Positions 7,307 to 16,400 of a stretch of 64,000 bases of DNA are shown here, one piece after another; the stretch's first letter is position 1, and the number at the start of each line of letters is the position of its first letter. The notes under the pieces are model-generated. The model did no database searches, was not told the origin of the DNA, and saw nothing but the letters and a program-made list of their open reading frames with translations. The stretch spans positions 62,001 to 126,000 of the forward strand of contig NZ_KZ679045.1 in the NCBI RefSeq assembly GCF_003024195.1. The letters run 5' to 3'. The DNA is from Streptomyces dioscori (GTDB taxonomy: Bacteria; Actinomycetota; Actinomycetes; Streptomycetales; Streptomycetaceae). The position numbers and the translations under genes are program-made.

Positions 7307-10300
7307 TCAGGAGGTCCGGGAGAACACCGCCACGGTCCGTCCGGGAACGGTGAACGTGCCCGAGTCCGCCGCGTAGGAGGCGGACTTGACGACGGTGTCC
7401 CCACCTGTGGCCTGCACGGGGTGCAGCGCGTACGGCGTGCCCTTCGCCTCCGCCACCTTCTGCTCCTGCGCCCCGGGCGTCGCGTTGAGGACGACGACGA
7501 GGTCGCCGAGTTCCATCGTGATCACTCCGGGTGTCTCGTCCTCGCCGGACAGCGGGAAGGACAGCTTCGACTGCACCTGTTGGGCGCTGCCGAGCCCGAA
7601 GTCGGCTTCACTCGTACGGATGCGCAGCAGATCGCGGTACGCGGCGGACGCGCCCTCGATCTGCGGGCAGCCCACCTCGACGGAGGTCAGCAGGGGCTTG
7701 GCGTACGACCATTTGGCCTCGTTGTCGGGGGCCGGCGGCAGCCCGCGCCCGAAGCCGTTGCCGCTGCCGGTACCGCTGCCGTCGCGGCACTTCCAGTGGA
7801 TGGCGTTGAACCAGTCGCCGCTGTCGTAGGAGTTGCGGTCCAGGGACTTGGAGCGCAGCAGGTCGGTGCCCGCCTGGGAGAGCGCGGGCCCCTGCGAGAG
7901 GGTGGCCGTGGCCATCGCGAGGACCTGCATCCGTGCGCGTTCGGCCGCCGAGGTGTCCTTGGGCAGTTTGAAGGCGAGCGCGTCGAACAGTGATTCGTTG
8001 TCGTGGGCGTCCACGTAGGCGAGGGCGTCGCCGGGCGCGTCCGCGTATCCGGCGGGCGCCCCGTTGTAGTCGACCTCGGAGCCCTTGACCTGCTTGCCCG
8101 AGGTGTCGGTGAAGGTGTAGTCGGCGAGGTTGCCGGACAGGCCGACCTTGACGAGGTCCTGGTAGTGCAGCAGTCGGGCCTTCTGCTCGGCCGAACTCCC
8201 GTTGCCGTCGCTGCCGTTGGGGTCGGTGTAGAGGCCGGAGGCGAAGCCCTGGACGCCGGGGTCCTCGTCGAAGGGGCCGCCGCCGCGTACGGCGTCACGG
8301 GCCCGGTCGGAGAAGGTGGCGATGCCGGTCCCGGCCATGTTCTTCTGGGTGGCCTGGACGAACCGGGCGTCGTCCGCGACCTCGCCGAAGTTCCAGCCCT
8401 CGCCGTACAGGACGATCTTCTTGCCGTCGACGCCGTCCTTGGCGACGGTCAGCGCGTCGAGGGCCTTCCTGACCGCCAGGATGTTGGCCTTCGGGTGGTG
8501 GCCCATCAGGTCGAAGCGGAACCCGTCGACCTTGTACTCCCTGGCCCAGGTGACGATCGAGTCGACGACCAGCTTGCCCATCATGGCGTTCTCGGGTGCC
8601 GTGTTGGCGCAGCAGGTGGAGGTGGCGACCGAACCGTCGGCGAGGAGCCGCTGGTAGTAGCCGGGGACCACCCTGTCGAGCACACTCGTGTCGGCCTGAC
8701 CGCTCGCGGGCGTGTGGTTGTAGACGACGTCCATGACGACCCGCAGGCCGTCCTCGTTGAGCGACTTCACCATCTGCCGGTACTCGACCGTGCGGCGCGT
8801 CCCGTCGGGGTCACTGGCGTACGAACCCTCCGGCACCGTGTAGTGGTAGGGGTCGTACCCCCAGTTGTACGCGTCCTTCGCGGCGCTCTTCGCCACGCAC
8901 TCCTGCTGCTGGTCGGAGTCGGCCGCGTAGGAGCCGAGATCGCAGTCGGGGACCGCCTGGTCCGCCTTCTTCTCGGGAATGGTGGCGATGTCGAAGGCGG
9001 GCAGGAGATGGACGTACGAAGTCCCGTCCCCAGCCAGCTTCTTGAGGTGCCGGGAGCCCGCACTGTCCTTGTCGGTGAAGGCGCGGTAGGTGCCCTTGTC
9101 CTTCGCCGGGACGGTTGTGTCCTCGACGGAGAAGTCGCGGATGTGCAGTTCCTGGATCTGCGCGTCCTTCAACGGCACGGCCTTCGGCTTCTTCAGACCC
9201 GACCAGCCGCCGGGGGCGAGGGACTTGTCGTCCAGGTCGACGACGAGGCTGCGCTCGGAGTTCGCGGTGAGGGCGACCGAGTACGGGTCGGTGACCTTGT
9301 TGGTGACGACCTCGCGGACGCTCGGCGCCCACACCTTCACGACGTACCGGTAGGGCTTGTTCTTCCAGGACCCCGGCCCGGTGACGGACCAGACCCCGGA
9401 GGCGGAGTCCCGCTTCATGGGAACGGTGGCGCCACCGATCTCCAGCGAGACGCCTTGGGCGGTCGGCGCCCAGACGGCCAGCGTGGGCCGCCCGCCGCGG
9501 AACGTCGGACCGAGGTCCGCCTTGGTCGCGGCCGTCCCGTACACGTCGTCGAGCACGCCCGCGAGCTGCACACCCGTCGCCGCGAGCACGGCCCCGTTGG
9601 CGGCCCGCTGGGAGGCGACGAGCTGGCCGCTCAGCGCCTCGCGCACCCGGTTCCGGTCACGCGGGTCGACCGACCAGGCGCTGTACTCCTTGAGATGCGG
9701 GAACGCGGCCTTCTGGGCATCGGTCAGGGAGGTCTTCCCGAGCCGCAGCCACCGCTCGTCGGTGCTGGTGAGCGTGCCGTTCGCCGCCTTGATGCTGCCC
9801 TTGCGGGAGTACAGCAACTGGGTCGACGCGGCGGTCTCGTCGCCGTTCCAGGCGACGGTGTTCCGGTCGATCCAGACCGCCTTGGAGGTGGTCAGGTCGA
9901 GTGCGGCGGCGCTGCCGGCGGGCTGCGGCAGGAGGTATTTCTCCTGGCCGCCCAGCATCCACACCTCGTGGCCGTTGGCCGTGAGGTCGAGGGACTGGTC
10001 GGTGGGCAGGTCCTTCTCGTCGCCCTTGTGGAGGATGTAGCTGAGGCTCGTGGCGCCCTCGGCGAGCGGCACCTCGTAGACGGCTCCGTACGCGTCGGTC
10101 CGTACCGGTTCCAGGGGCTTGGACCAGTCCGTGGGGTGCGCGGCGCCGGTCCAGGTGTGCAGACCCCAGCCGTCGTACGTGCCGTCGGCGCGGTGGTGGT
10201 GCAGGACCGCCTTGGTCTTGTCCGGTGCCGGGTAGTCGGCGGCGGGCTTCTCGGTCCGTACGGCCTCCTTGCCCTGCTCGACCCAGACCTCGCCCGTCTT

Positions 10301-12706
10301 CGTGACGTCGATCGTGCGGTCGGCGGAGACGTCCTTGGTGCCGTCCTTGTCGATGACGAGGAAGTTCACGGCGGAGGCACCGGGCTTGAGCTTGACGTAC
10401 GCGAAGGCCCCGTAGGCGTCCCGGCCGACGAAGTCATGGCCGTCCGGCCACGTGGTCTCCTCCCCCTCGGCGAGGTCGCCCCAGGCGTACAGCCGCCAGT
10501 CGGTGTAGTCGCCGTCCGCGCGCTTGTAGTGGACGACCGCGTAGTCGCGCGAGGAGGCGGTCGGCACCTCCTCGGCGGGCGGGGTGCCGGTGGTGGAGCC
10601 GGCCGTCGCGCTCGCGGTGCGCCCGGCCGAGTCGACGACAACGGCCTTGTAGCGCAGGGCTGTTCCGGCCGGCACGTCCTTCCCGACGACCTGGGTGACC
10701 TTGTACGGAGCGTGGTCGGCGGAGCCGAGCGTCCGCCACTTGCCCCCGCCCACCTGCGCGGCGAAGACGACCCGGTTGAGCTGTCCCCCGTCGACGTCGG
10801 CGGTGATCTCGACGGTACCGGTGGCACCTGCGGCGGGAGCCTTGAGCGTGACGGCGGGCTTGGTGGCGGGCGGGGCGAGCCGCCCCGCCGCCTTGTAGAC
10901 GACGGCGGACCCGGCCGGAACGGTCACGGCGACCCGCCGGTCGGCCCCGCTCTTCAGCGACTCCTTCGTCCCGTAGACCCCACGGAAGGTCATGCCCGCG
11001 GACCCGGTCGCGAAGGTGGCGCTCTTCGCCTCGTCCGCGTTGTTCACGGCGACGACGTACTCGACACCGGTCCTCGCGTCGGTTCGGGAGAAGGCGTAGA
11101 CGCCGGCGCCGTCGGCCGCGTACCGCTCGGTCTGCACACCGTCCGCGAGGGCGGGGTTGGCCTTGCGGAGCTTGGCCAGCGCGGCGATCTGCCGGTACAG
11201 GGGCGCGCTCGTGTCGTACGCGTCCTCGGCGTGCGTGCGGTCCGTGCCGAGCTGGTCGTCGTCCAGGTAGTCGGCGGTCTTCGACGCGAACATGGTCTGG
11301 CGGGCGTCCTTGTCGCCGCCCGCGCCGGTGAAGCCCTGCTCGTCGCCGTAGTAGACGACGGGGTTGCCGCGGCCGAGGAACATCAGCTCGTTGGCCAGCT
11401 TGCCCTTCTTCACCAGCTCGGCGTCGGACGCGCCGGGGTCGTCCTGCTTGAGGAACGTGCCGATGCGGCCCATGTCGTGGTTGCCGAGGAAGGTGACCTG
11501 CTCGTACGCGTTGGCCTTGTCCGTCGTGTACTTGTAGTCGTCGCCGAAGACCGAGGCCAGCCGCTGCGCGCTGCCGCCCTGGGAGGCGTACGCCCGTGCC
11601 GCGTCCTGGAAGGGGAAGTCCAGCGTGGAGTCGAGGCGGCCCTCGGTGACGTACGGGGAGGTGATCGACGTGTCGGCCGAGTACACCTCACCGAACATGA
11701 AGAAGTCGTCGCGCCCCCGCTTGGCCGCGTACGCGTCGAGCGCGGTCGCCCACTGCGTCCAGAAGTCCATGTTGACGTGCTTCACGGTGTCGATCCGGAA
11801 GCCGTCGATGCCGAAGTCCCGCACCCAGCGCTGGTAGATCTTCTCCATGCCGGTGACGACCTCGGGACGCTCGGTCCACAGGTCGTCGAGCCCGGAGAAG
11901 TCACCCTGCTCGGAGCTCTCGCCGGCGAAGGTGGAGTCGCCGCGGTTGTGGTACATCGACGGGTCGTTGAGCCAGGACGGCACCTTGGCGTTCTTCTTCG
12001 CGGGGGCCACGACGGGGGTACGCGGGAAGGAGCCGCCGTCGACGGCGGGGAACTTGCGCTGCCCGTCCGCGTAGTCGGCGTCATCGAAGGGCTCGCCGTC
12101 CTTCGTCAGATACGGGAAGGCGCCCTTGGAGAGGTAGGAGTAGGACTTCTCCTCGTAGTCGACGACGTCGGCCGTGTGGTTGGTGATGACGTCGAAGAAG
12201 ACCTTCATGCCCTTGCCGTGGGCCTTGTCGATCAGCCGCTCCAGGTCGGCGTTCGTGCCGAAGTGCGGGTCGACCTGGGTGAAGTCGGTGATCCAGTACC
12301 CGTGGTAGCCGGCCGAGGCGTCGGCCCCCGTGCCCTGCACGGGCTGGTTCTTGAAGATCGGCGCCAGCCAGATGGCTGTGGTGCCGAGGTCCTTGATGTA
12401 GTCGAGCTTCTTCGTCAGGCCCTTGAGGTCGCCGCCCTGGTAGAAACCCTTGTCGGTGGGGTCGTAGCCGGTGGCGAGCCGGGAGCCGGTGAGGCCGCCC
12501 TTGTCGTTGGCGGTGTCGCCGTTGGCGAACCGGTCCGGGAGGACGAAGTAGAACTGCTCCCGGGTGAGGTCGTTGCGGGAGGGCGTCTTCGCCAGGGCCG
12601 CGTCCGAGGGGGGCGCGGGTGGGGTTGCCGCGCGGGCGGCGAGGGGCTGGACGAGCGCGGCGGCGAGGGCTGCGGCGGCGAGGGCCGCGGTCCGTCTCGG
12701 TATCAC
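7307..12706 (-). CDS. pulA: secreted bifunctional alpha-amylase / type I pullulanase
   Basis: The GTG at 12706 follows AAGGAG by eight bases and directly opens a signal peptide (basic VIPRR, then Ala/Leu core, cleavage near ARAATPPAP). The 1,799-residue enzyme holds two complete GH13 catalytic modules. Module 1 (about 45-600) has DVITNH at 172, GFRIDTVKH with nucleophile D306, acid/base E340 and D411 in FLGNHD. Two starch-binding PUD-like domains follow (YAVVHYKRADGDYTDWRLYAWG and a related copy KAVLHHHRADGTYDGWGLHTW). Module 2 carries the type I pullulanase signature YNWGYDP, DVVYNH, GFRFDLMGHH with D1399, E1436 and D1569. It should cut alpha-1,4 and alpha-1,6 bonds outside the cell, feeding maltodextrins to MalEFG. 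MalR-type sites lie upstream. Confidence 0.93.
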   Translation of the reverse strand: MIPRRTAALAAAALAAALVQPLAARAATPPAPPSDAALAKTPSRNDLTREQFYFVLPDRFANGDTANDKGGLTGSRLATGYDPTDKGFYQGGDLKGLTKKLDYIKDLGTTAIWLAPIFKNQPVQGTGADASAGYHGYWITDFTQVDPHFGTNADLERLIDKAHGKGMKVFFDVITNHTADVVDYEEKSYSYLSKGAFPYLTKDGEPFDDADYADGQRKFPAVDGGSFPRTPVVAPAKKNAKVPSWLNDPSMYHNRGDSTFAGESSEQGDFSGLDDLWTERPEVVTGMEKIYQRWVRDFGIDGFRIDTVKHVNMDFWTQWATALDAYAAKRGRDDFFMFGEVYSADTSITSPYVTEGRLDSTLDFPFQDAARAYASQGGSAQRLASVFGDDYKYTTDKANAYEQVTFLGNHDMGRIGTFLKQDDPGASDAELVKKGKLANELMFLGRGNPVVYYGDEQGFTGAGGDKDARQTMFASKTADYLDDDQLGTDRTHAEDAYDTSAPLYRQIAALAKLRKANPALADGVQTERYAADGAGVYAFSRTDARTGVEYVVAVNNADEAKSATFATGSAGMTFRGVYGTKESLKSGADRRVAVTVPAGSAVVYKAAGRLAPPATKPAVTLKAPAAGATGTVEITADVDGGQLNRVVFAAQVGGGKWRTLGSADHAPYKVTQVVGKDVPAGTALRYKAVVVDSAGRTASATAGSTTGTPPAEEVPTASSRDYAVVHYKRADGDYTDWRLYAWGDLAEGEETTWPDGHDFVGRDAYGAFAYVKLKPGASAVNFLVIDKDGTKDVSADRTIDVTKTGEVWVEQGKEAVRTEKPAADYPAPDKTKAVLHHHRADGTYDGWGLHTWTGAAHPTDWSKPLEPVRTDAYGAVYEVPLAEGATSLSYILHKGDEKDLPTDQSLDLTANGHEVWMLGGQEKYLLPQPAGSAAALDLTTSKAVWIDRNTVAWNGDETAASTQLLYSRKGSIKAANGTLTSTDERWLRLGKTSLTDAQKAAFPHLKEYSAWSVDPRDRNRVREALSGQLVASQRAANGAVLAATGVQLAGVLDDVYGTAATKADLGPTFRGGRPTLAVWAPTAQGVSLEIGGATVPMKRDSASGVWSVTGPGSWKNKPYRYVVKVWAPSVREVVTNKVTDPYSVALTANSERSLVVDLDDKSLAPGGWSGLKKPKAVPLKDAQIQELHIRDFSVEDTTVPAKDKGTYRAFTDKDSAGSRHLKKLAGDGTSYVHLLPAFDIATIPEKKADQAVPDCDLGSYAADSDQQQECVAKSAAKDAYNWGYDPYHYTVPEGSYASDPDGTRRTVEYRQMVKSLNEDGLRVVMDVVYNHTPASGQADTSVLDRVVPGYYQRLLADGSVATSTCCANTAPENAMMGKLVVDSIVTWAREYKVDGFRFDLMGHHPKANILAVRKALDALTVAKDGVDGKKIVLYGEGWNFGEVADDARFVQATQKNMAGTGIATFSDRARDAVRGGGPFDEDPGVQGFASGLYTDPNGSDGNGSSAEQKARLLHYQDLVKVGLSGNLADYTFTDTSGKQVKGSEVDYNGAPAGYADAPGDALAYVDAHDNESLFDALAFKLPKDTSAAERARMQVLAMATATLSQGPALSQAGTDLLRSKSLDRNSYDSGDWFNAIHWKCRDGSGTGSGNGFGRGLPPAPDNEAKWSYAKPLLTSVEVGCPQIEGASAAYRDLLRIRTSEADFGLGSAQQVQSKLSFPLSGEDETPGVITMELGDLVVVLNATPGAQEQKVAEAKGTPYALHPVQATGGDTVVKSASYAADSGTFTVPGRTVAVFSRTS

Positions 12707-12762
12707 TGGCCTGACTCCTTGCGGTGGGATCGGCGTGACGCTATCCCCGCCGAAACGCTTTC

Positions 12763-12779
12763 TGCAAGAGCCTTGCAAG
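12763..12779 (-). promoter_or_regulatory. MalR-type operator upstream of pulA
   Basis: On the coding strand two direct repeats, CTTGCAA and CTTGCAG, are separated by GGCT about 57 bp before the pullulanase start. CTTGCAG direct repeats are the recognised target of the Streptomyces MalR/Reg1 repressor at amylase promoters. The assignment rests on sequence similarity. Confidence 0.65.
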
Positions 12780-12836
12780 GGGTAGAAACTGGTTTCATCG
12801 ACGGTCCGCTCCGACGCGGGTCACAGACGAAAGACT

Positions 12837-13010
12837 GCGCAGTTCCCCGCGCCCCTGAAGACGACGTTCGTCTGCGGGGCAGTGGGGGTTGCTCGCGCAG
12901 TTCCCCGCGCCCCTTGAGTGGGACGGGGCGCAGCCCCTCCCCGAGGGGCGCGGGGAACTGCGCGGCCAGCCCCCACCGGCCCGCACGTTCAGGGGCGCGG
13001 GGAACTGCGC
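12837..13010. repeat. dispersed repeat island, two direct and two inverted 20-mer copies
   Basis: Copies of GCGCAGTTCCCCGCGCCCCT are at 12837-12856 and 12895-12914, with inverted copies at 12944-12963 and 12991-13010. They fill most of the 341-bp gap between the amylase stop and the pullulanase start and can fold into long hairpins. No gene is seen in the gap. Confidence 0.8.
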
Positions 13011-13047
13011 GATCGTGGAGGCCTGCCCCCACCGGCCTCCAGGTGGG

Positions 13048-14430
13048 TCAGCAGCTGGACTTGCCCGCGTACACCGCCAGCGCGGTGTTCGCGGCGAGTG
13101 TCGCCGTCAGCTGGCCCGAGCCGTTCACCGTCACCGTCGAACCCGCCTGCACGTTGCAGTACGTGCCCGCCGCGAGCGACGTCTGGTACGTGCGCGAAAG
13201 CGACGACGACTCGTGGTTGATCGCCACGAAGCCCTTACCACCGCGCCCGAAGGCGATCGCGTCACCCCCGTTGTCCCACCAGTTGGAGACGGACTCACCC
13301 CGGACGGCGTTGCGGAACCCCACCATCGACTGGATCTCCGGCCAGGCGTGCTGGCATTTCCACCCGTCCTGCCAACAGGCGTTCACGGAGCCCCCGTTGG
13401 GCGGCCCGGCGTCCGTGGACGAGAACTCGTACCCCGAGTTGATGTCGGGCGCCCCGTACGGATACGCCAGCATGAACACGTTCGCGAGCGTGTAGTTCGC
13501 GTTGTCCTTGTAGCTGAGCGTCGACCCGTTGCGCTCGGTGTCGTGGTTGTCGACGAAGACCCCCGAGACACCACTGCTCATGTACCCCCAGCCCTCCCCG
13601 TAGTTCTTCAGGTAGGCGAGGTTCTCGTTGTTGAAGACGCGCTTGAGGTCGAACGCGTACCGGAACTCCTGCACATCCCCCGTGCCGGTGTACTCGGCCG
13701 GCGAGACCGCCTCACCGGCCCCGTAGATGGCCTCCTGCTTCCAGTACGCGGACGTGTTGCTCAGCCGGCCCTTGATGTTCGCGAGGTCGGCGGCCGGCAT
13801 GTGCTTGGCCGCGTCGACGCGGAACCCGTCGACGCCGAGCGACAGCAGGTCGTTCAGGTACTTGGCGATGGCCGAGCGGACGTACTCCTCGCCGGTGTCC
13901 AGGTCGGCGAGCCCGACGAGTTCGCAGTTCTGGACGTTGCCACGGTCCTGGTAGTTGCTGATCTGCGAGGTGCAGTTGTCGAAGTCGGGCGAGGAGTACA
14001 GGCCCGGGTAGTTGTACTTCGTGTAGGACGAGCCGCCGGTGCCGGTGCCACTGCCCGCGGACATGTGGTTGATGACCGTGTCGGCGACGACCTTCACGCC
14101 CGCCGAGTGACACGTGTTGACCATGTTCTGGAAGGCCGCACGGTCACCGAGGCGCCCGGCGATCTTGTAGCTGACGGGCTGGTACGAGGTCCACCACTGC
14201 GAGCCCTGTATGTGCTCGGCGGGCGGGGAGACCTGGACGTATCCGTAACCGGCGGGGCCGAGCCGGTTGGTGCACTCCTTGGCCACGGACGCGAAGTTCC
14301 ACTCGAAGAGGACGGCGGTGACGTCCTTGGTGCCCGGTGGGGAGGCGTGGGCGGTACCGGCGGTGCTCGCGGGGACGACGAACGCGGCGGCCGCCATGGC
14401 GAGCGCGCAGGACAGTGCTCTCCTGGCCAT
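13048..14430 (-). CDS. aml: secreted alpha-amylase (GH13, Streptomyces type)
   Basis: The start at 14430 gives a signal peptide (MARRALSCALAMAAAAF, cleavage near AHASPPG) and has GAAGGGA upstream; the product is 460 residues. The four GH13 regions are present: DTVINH at 117-122, GFRVDAAKH with nucleophile D206, GEAVS with acid/base E240, and FVDNHD with D297. There is a C-terminal all-beta domain but no CBM20 starch-binding domain, so this is a short form. Paired cysteines throughout fit a secreted protein. It hydrolyses internal alpha-1,4 bonds of starch to maltodextrins that MalEFG would import. It lies downstream of aglA and is separated from it by a hairpin; a MalR-like half site is near its promoter. 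Confidence 0.93.
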   Translation of the reverse strand: MARRALSCALAMAAAAFVVPASTAGTAHASPPGTKDVTAVLFEWNFASVAKECTNRLGPAGYGYVQVSPPAEHIQGSQWWTSYQPVSYKIAGRLGDRAAFQNMVNTCHSAGVKVVADTVINHMSAGSGTGTGGSSYTKYNYPGLYSSPDFDNCTSQISNYQDRGNVQNCELVGLADLDTGEEYVRSAIAKYLNDLLSLGVDGFRVDAAKHMPAADLANIKGRLSNTSAYWKQEAIYGAGEAVSPAEYTGTGDVQEFRYAFDLKRVFNNENLAYLKNYGEGWGYMSSGVSGVFVDNHDTERNGSTLSYKDNANYTLANVFMLAYPYGAPDINSGYEFSSTDAGPPNGGSVNACWQDGWKCQHAWPEIQSMVGFRNAVRGESVSNWWDNGGDAIAFGRGGKGFVAINHESSSLSRTYQTSLAAGTYCNVQAGSTVTVNGSGQLTATLAANTALAVYAGKSSC

Positions 14431-14457
14431 GTGTGGGGGTCCCTTCTCCGTTGAAGG

Positions 14458-14469
14458 TTCTTGCTGCAA
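14458..14469 (-). promoter_or_regulatory. MalR-like half-site region before the amylase gene
   Basis: The coding strand reads ATTGCAGCAAGAA about 30 bp upstream of the amylase ATG, an imperfect CTTGCAG-type element with an overlapping inverted GCAAG. It is weaker than the sites before pulA and malE. Confidence 0.4.
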
Positions 14470-14500
14470 TATTCAACAGCAGTGCGGTGCCGCAGATCGT

Positions 14501-14535
14501 AGAAGCCCGTCTCCCAAAGCGGAAGACGGGCTTCT
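14501..14535 (-). terminator. hairpin between aglA and the amylase gene
   Basis: Arms AGAAGCCCGTCT and AGACGGGCTTCT (12 bp) flank an 11-base loop. The hairpin lies 46 bp past the aglA stop and before the amylase promoter, so it probably ends the mal-agl transcript. Confidence 0.75.
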
Positions 14536-14580
14536 GAAAATTCCTGAAACTTCTTACAGGACGCGCCGGTTGGTGAACGG

Positions 14581-16266
14581 TCAGTCGGCGATCCACCACA
14601 CGGTGGCGTCGGCAGGCACCTTCGCCTCGCCGTCGTCCGTGACGGTCACCTCGCCGCTCGCGAGCAGCACCCGCCCGTACGCGCGGACGGTCGCCGCCTC
14701 CCCGCCCGTGTTGGCGGTGCACACGAACGCCCCGCGGCGGAAGGCCAGCACGCCCTCGGGCGCCTTCAGCCACTCGACACGGTCGCCCGCGCCGAGGTCG
14801 GCCTGCTCACTGCGCGCGGCGAGCGCGGCCCGGTACAGCTCAAGGGTCGAACCGGCGGCCCCGGTCTGCGCCTCGACGCTCAGCTCGCCCCACCCGGCGG
14901 GCTGCGGAAGCCAGCTGCCCCCGCCGCCGAAGCCGTACGAGGAGCCCTCGCGGTCCCACGGGATCGGCACCCGGCAGCCGTCACGGAACCCGTCCTGGCC
15001 GGCGCCCCGGAAGTACGCGGGGTCCTGGCGGACCTCGTCCGGCAGGTCGACGACGTCCGGCAGGCCCAGCTCCTCGCCCTGGTACAGGTACGCGGACCCG
15101 GGCAGCGCGAGCATCAGCAGGGTGGCCGCGCGGGCCCGGCGCAGGCCCAGTTCGCGGTCTCCGGCGAGCCGGATCTGGGTGCCGAGCCCGGCCGGGTTGG
15201 CGAACCGGGTCGCGTGCCGGGTCACGTCGTGGTTGGACAGCACCCAGGTGGCGGGGGCACCCACGGGCCGCATCGCGTCGAGCGTGCGGTCGATGCAGGC
15301 GCGCAGTTCCTCGGCGTCCCAATGGGTGCTCAGGTATTGGAAGTTGAAGGCCTGGTGCAGTTCGTCGGGGCGCACGTAGTTGGCGGTGCGCTCGATGGTC
15401 GGCGTCCATGCCTCGGCGACGAAGATGCGGTCGCCGGAGTACTCGTCGAGCACGAGCCGCCACTGGCGGTAGATCTCGTGCACACCGTCCTGGTCGAAGA
15501 ACGGCATGACATCGTTGCCCAGAAGCTTCAGCTGCTCGTGGGATCCCAGGTCCGGGAGCCCCTCCGCCTTCACAAGACCGTGGGCCACGTCGATCCGGAA
15601 ACCGTCGACGCCCATGTCGAGCCAGAACCGCAGCACCGAGCGGAACTCGTCGCCGACCGCCGGGTGGTCCCAGTCGAAGTCGGGCTGCTCGGGCGCGAAG
15701 AGGTGGAGGTACCACTCGCCCGGGGTGCCGTCCGGCTCGGTGACGCGGGTCCAGGCGGGGCCGCCGAAGATGGACTCCCAGTCGTTGGGCGGCAGTTCAC
15801 CGTTCTCGCCCTGGCCGGCGCGGAAGTGGTAGCGCTCCCGGGTCGGCGAACCGGGCCCCTCCGCGAGGGCACGCTTGAACCACTCGTGCTGGTCGGAGGA
15901 GTGGTTGGGGACCAGGTCGACGATGATCCGCAGACCCAGTTCATGGGCGTCGCGGATCAGCGCGTCGGCGTCGAGCAGATTGCCGAACATGGGGTCCACG
16001 GCCCGGTAGTCCGCCACGTCGTAGCCCGCGTCGGCCTGCGGCGAGGCGTAGAACGGGCTGAGCCACACGGCGTCGACGCCGAGGTCGCGCAGATACGGGA
16101 GTCGGGAACGTACGCCCTCCAGGTCGCCCATGCCGTCACCGTTGCTGTCGGCGAAGCTGCGCGGATAGACCTGGTAGATCACCGCGTCCCGCCACCAGTC
16201 GCGGCGGTCGGCGACGGTGACGAGAGCGGATTTCGGTGCCGAGTCGGCGGAATACTGCTGGCTCAT
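14581..16266 (-). CDS. aglA: alpha-glucosidase / oligo-1,6-glucosidase type GH13 enzyme
   Basis: This 561-residue enzyme has no signal peptide and should act in the cytoplasm on imported maltose and maltodextrins, releasing glucose. It opens WWRDAVIYQVYPRSFADSNGDG, the standard start of this GH13 group. The catalytic regions are DLVPNHSS at 117-124, GFRIDVAHG with nucleophile D226, VAEAWT with acid/base E285, and SNHDVTR with D347. AGGAAG precedes the ATG. It sits directly downstream of malG on the same strand after a 134-bp gap that holds a short hairpin (16291-16307), so it is likely read from the malE promoter with partial termination, or from its own promoter. Confidence 0.92.
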   Translation of the reverse strand: MSQQYSADSAPKSALVTVADRRDWWRDAVIYQVYPRSFADSNGDGMGDLEGVRSRLPYLRDLGVDAVWLSPFYASPQADAGYDVADYRAVDPMFGNLLDADALIRDAHELGLRIIVDLVPNHSSDQHEWFKRALAEGPGSPTRERYHFRAGQGENGELPPNDWESIFGGPAWTRVTEPDGTPGEWYLHLFAPEQPDFDWDHPAVGDEFRSVLRFWLDMGVDGFRIDVAHGLVKAEGLPDLGSHEQLKLLGNDVMPFFDQDGVHEIYRQWRLVLDEYSGDRIFVAEAWTPTIERTANYVRPDELHQAFNFQYLSTHWDAEELRACIDRTLDAMRPVGAPATWVLSNHDVTRHATRFANPAGLGTQIRLAGDRELGLRRARAATLLMLALPGSAYLYQGEELGLPDVVDLPDEVRQDPAYFRGAGQDGFRDGCRVPIPWDREGSSYGFGGGGSWLPQPAGWGELSVEAQTGAAGSTLELYRAALAARSEQADLGAGDRVEWLKAPEGVLAFRRGAFVCTANTGGEAATVRAYGRVLLASGEVTVTDDGEAKVPADATVWWIAD

Positions 16267-16290
16267 GGCTTCCTAGATACGTGACGGAGA

Positions 16291-16307
16291 GCGCCCCGAA
16301 GGGGCGC
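16291..16307 (-). terminator. short hairpin between malG and aglA
   Basis: GCGCCCC / GGGGCGC arms with a GAA loop lie in the gap between malG and aglA. It may attenuate read-through into aglA or stabilise the malEFG message. Confidence 0.45.
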
Positions 16308-16400
16308 GGGGCTGTATCGATATGCGGCTTCCGCCGCGTGGGCGCGACCAGCCACAGCGAGTCCGCAGACGACGGACAACCCGCAGCGCGCCGCGTACGG

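Noticed and set aside
8003..13495. A 1,830-codon open frame on the + strand opposite pulA and the amylase gene
   Set aside because: It is a codon-bias mirror of the two genes on the - strand: Val/Gly/Arg-rich, no domain, no ribosome site, and it runs across a repeat island and two gene boundaries.
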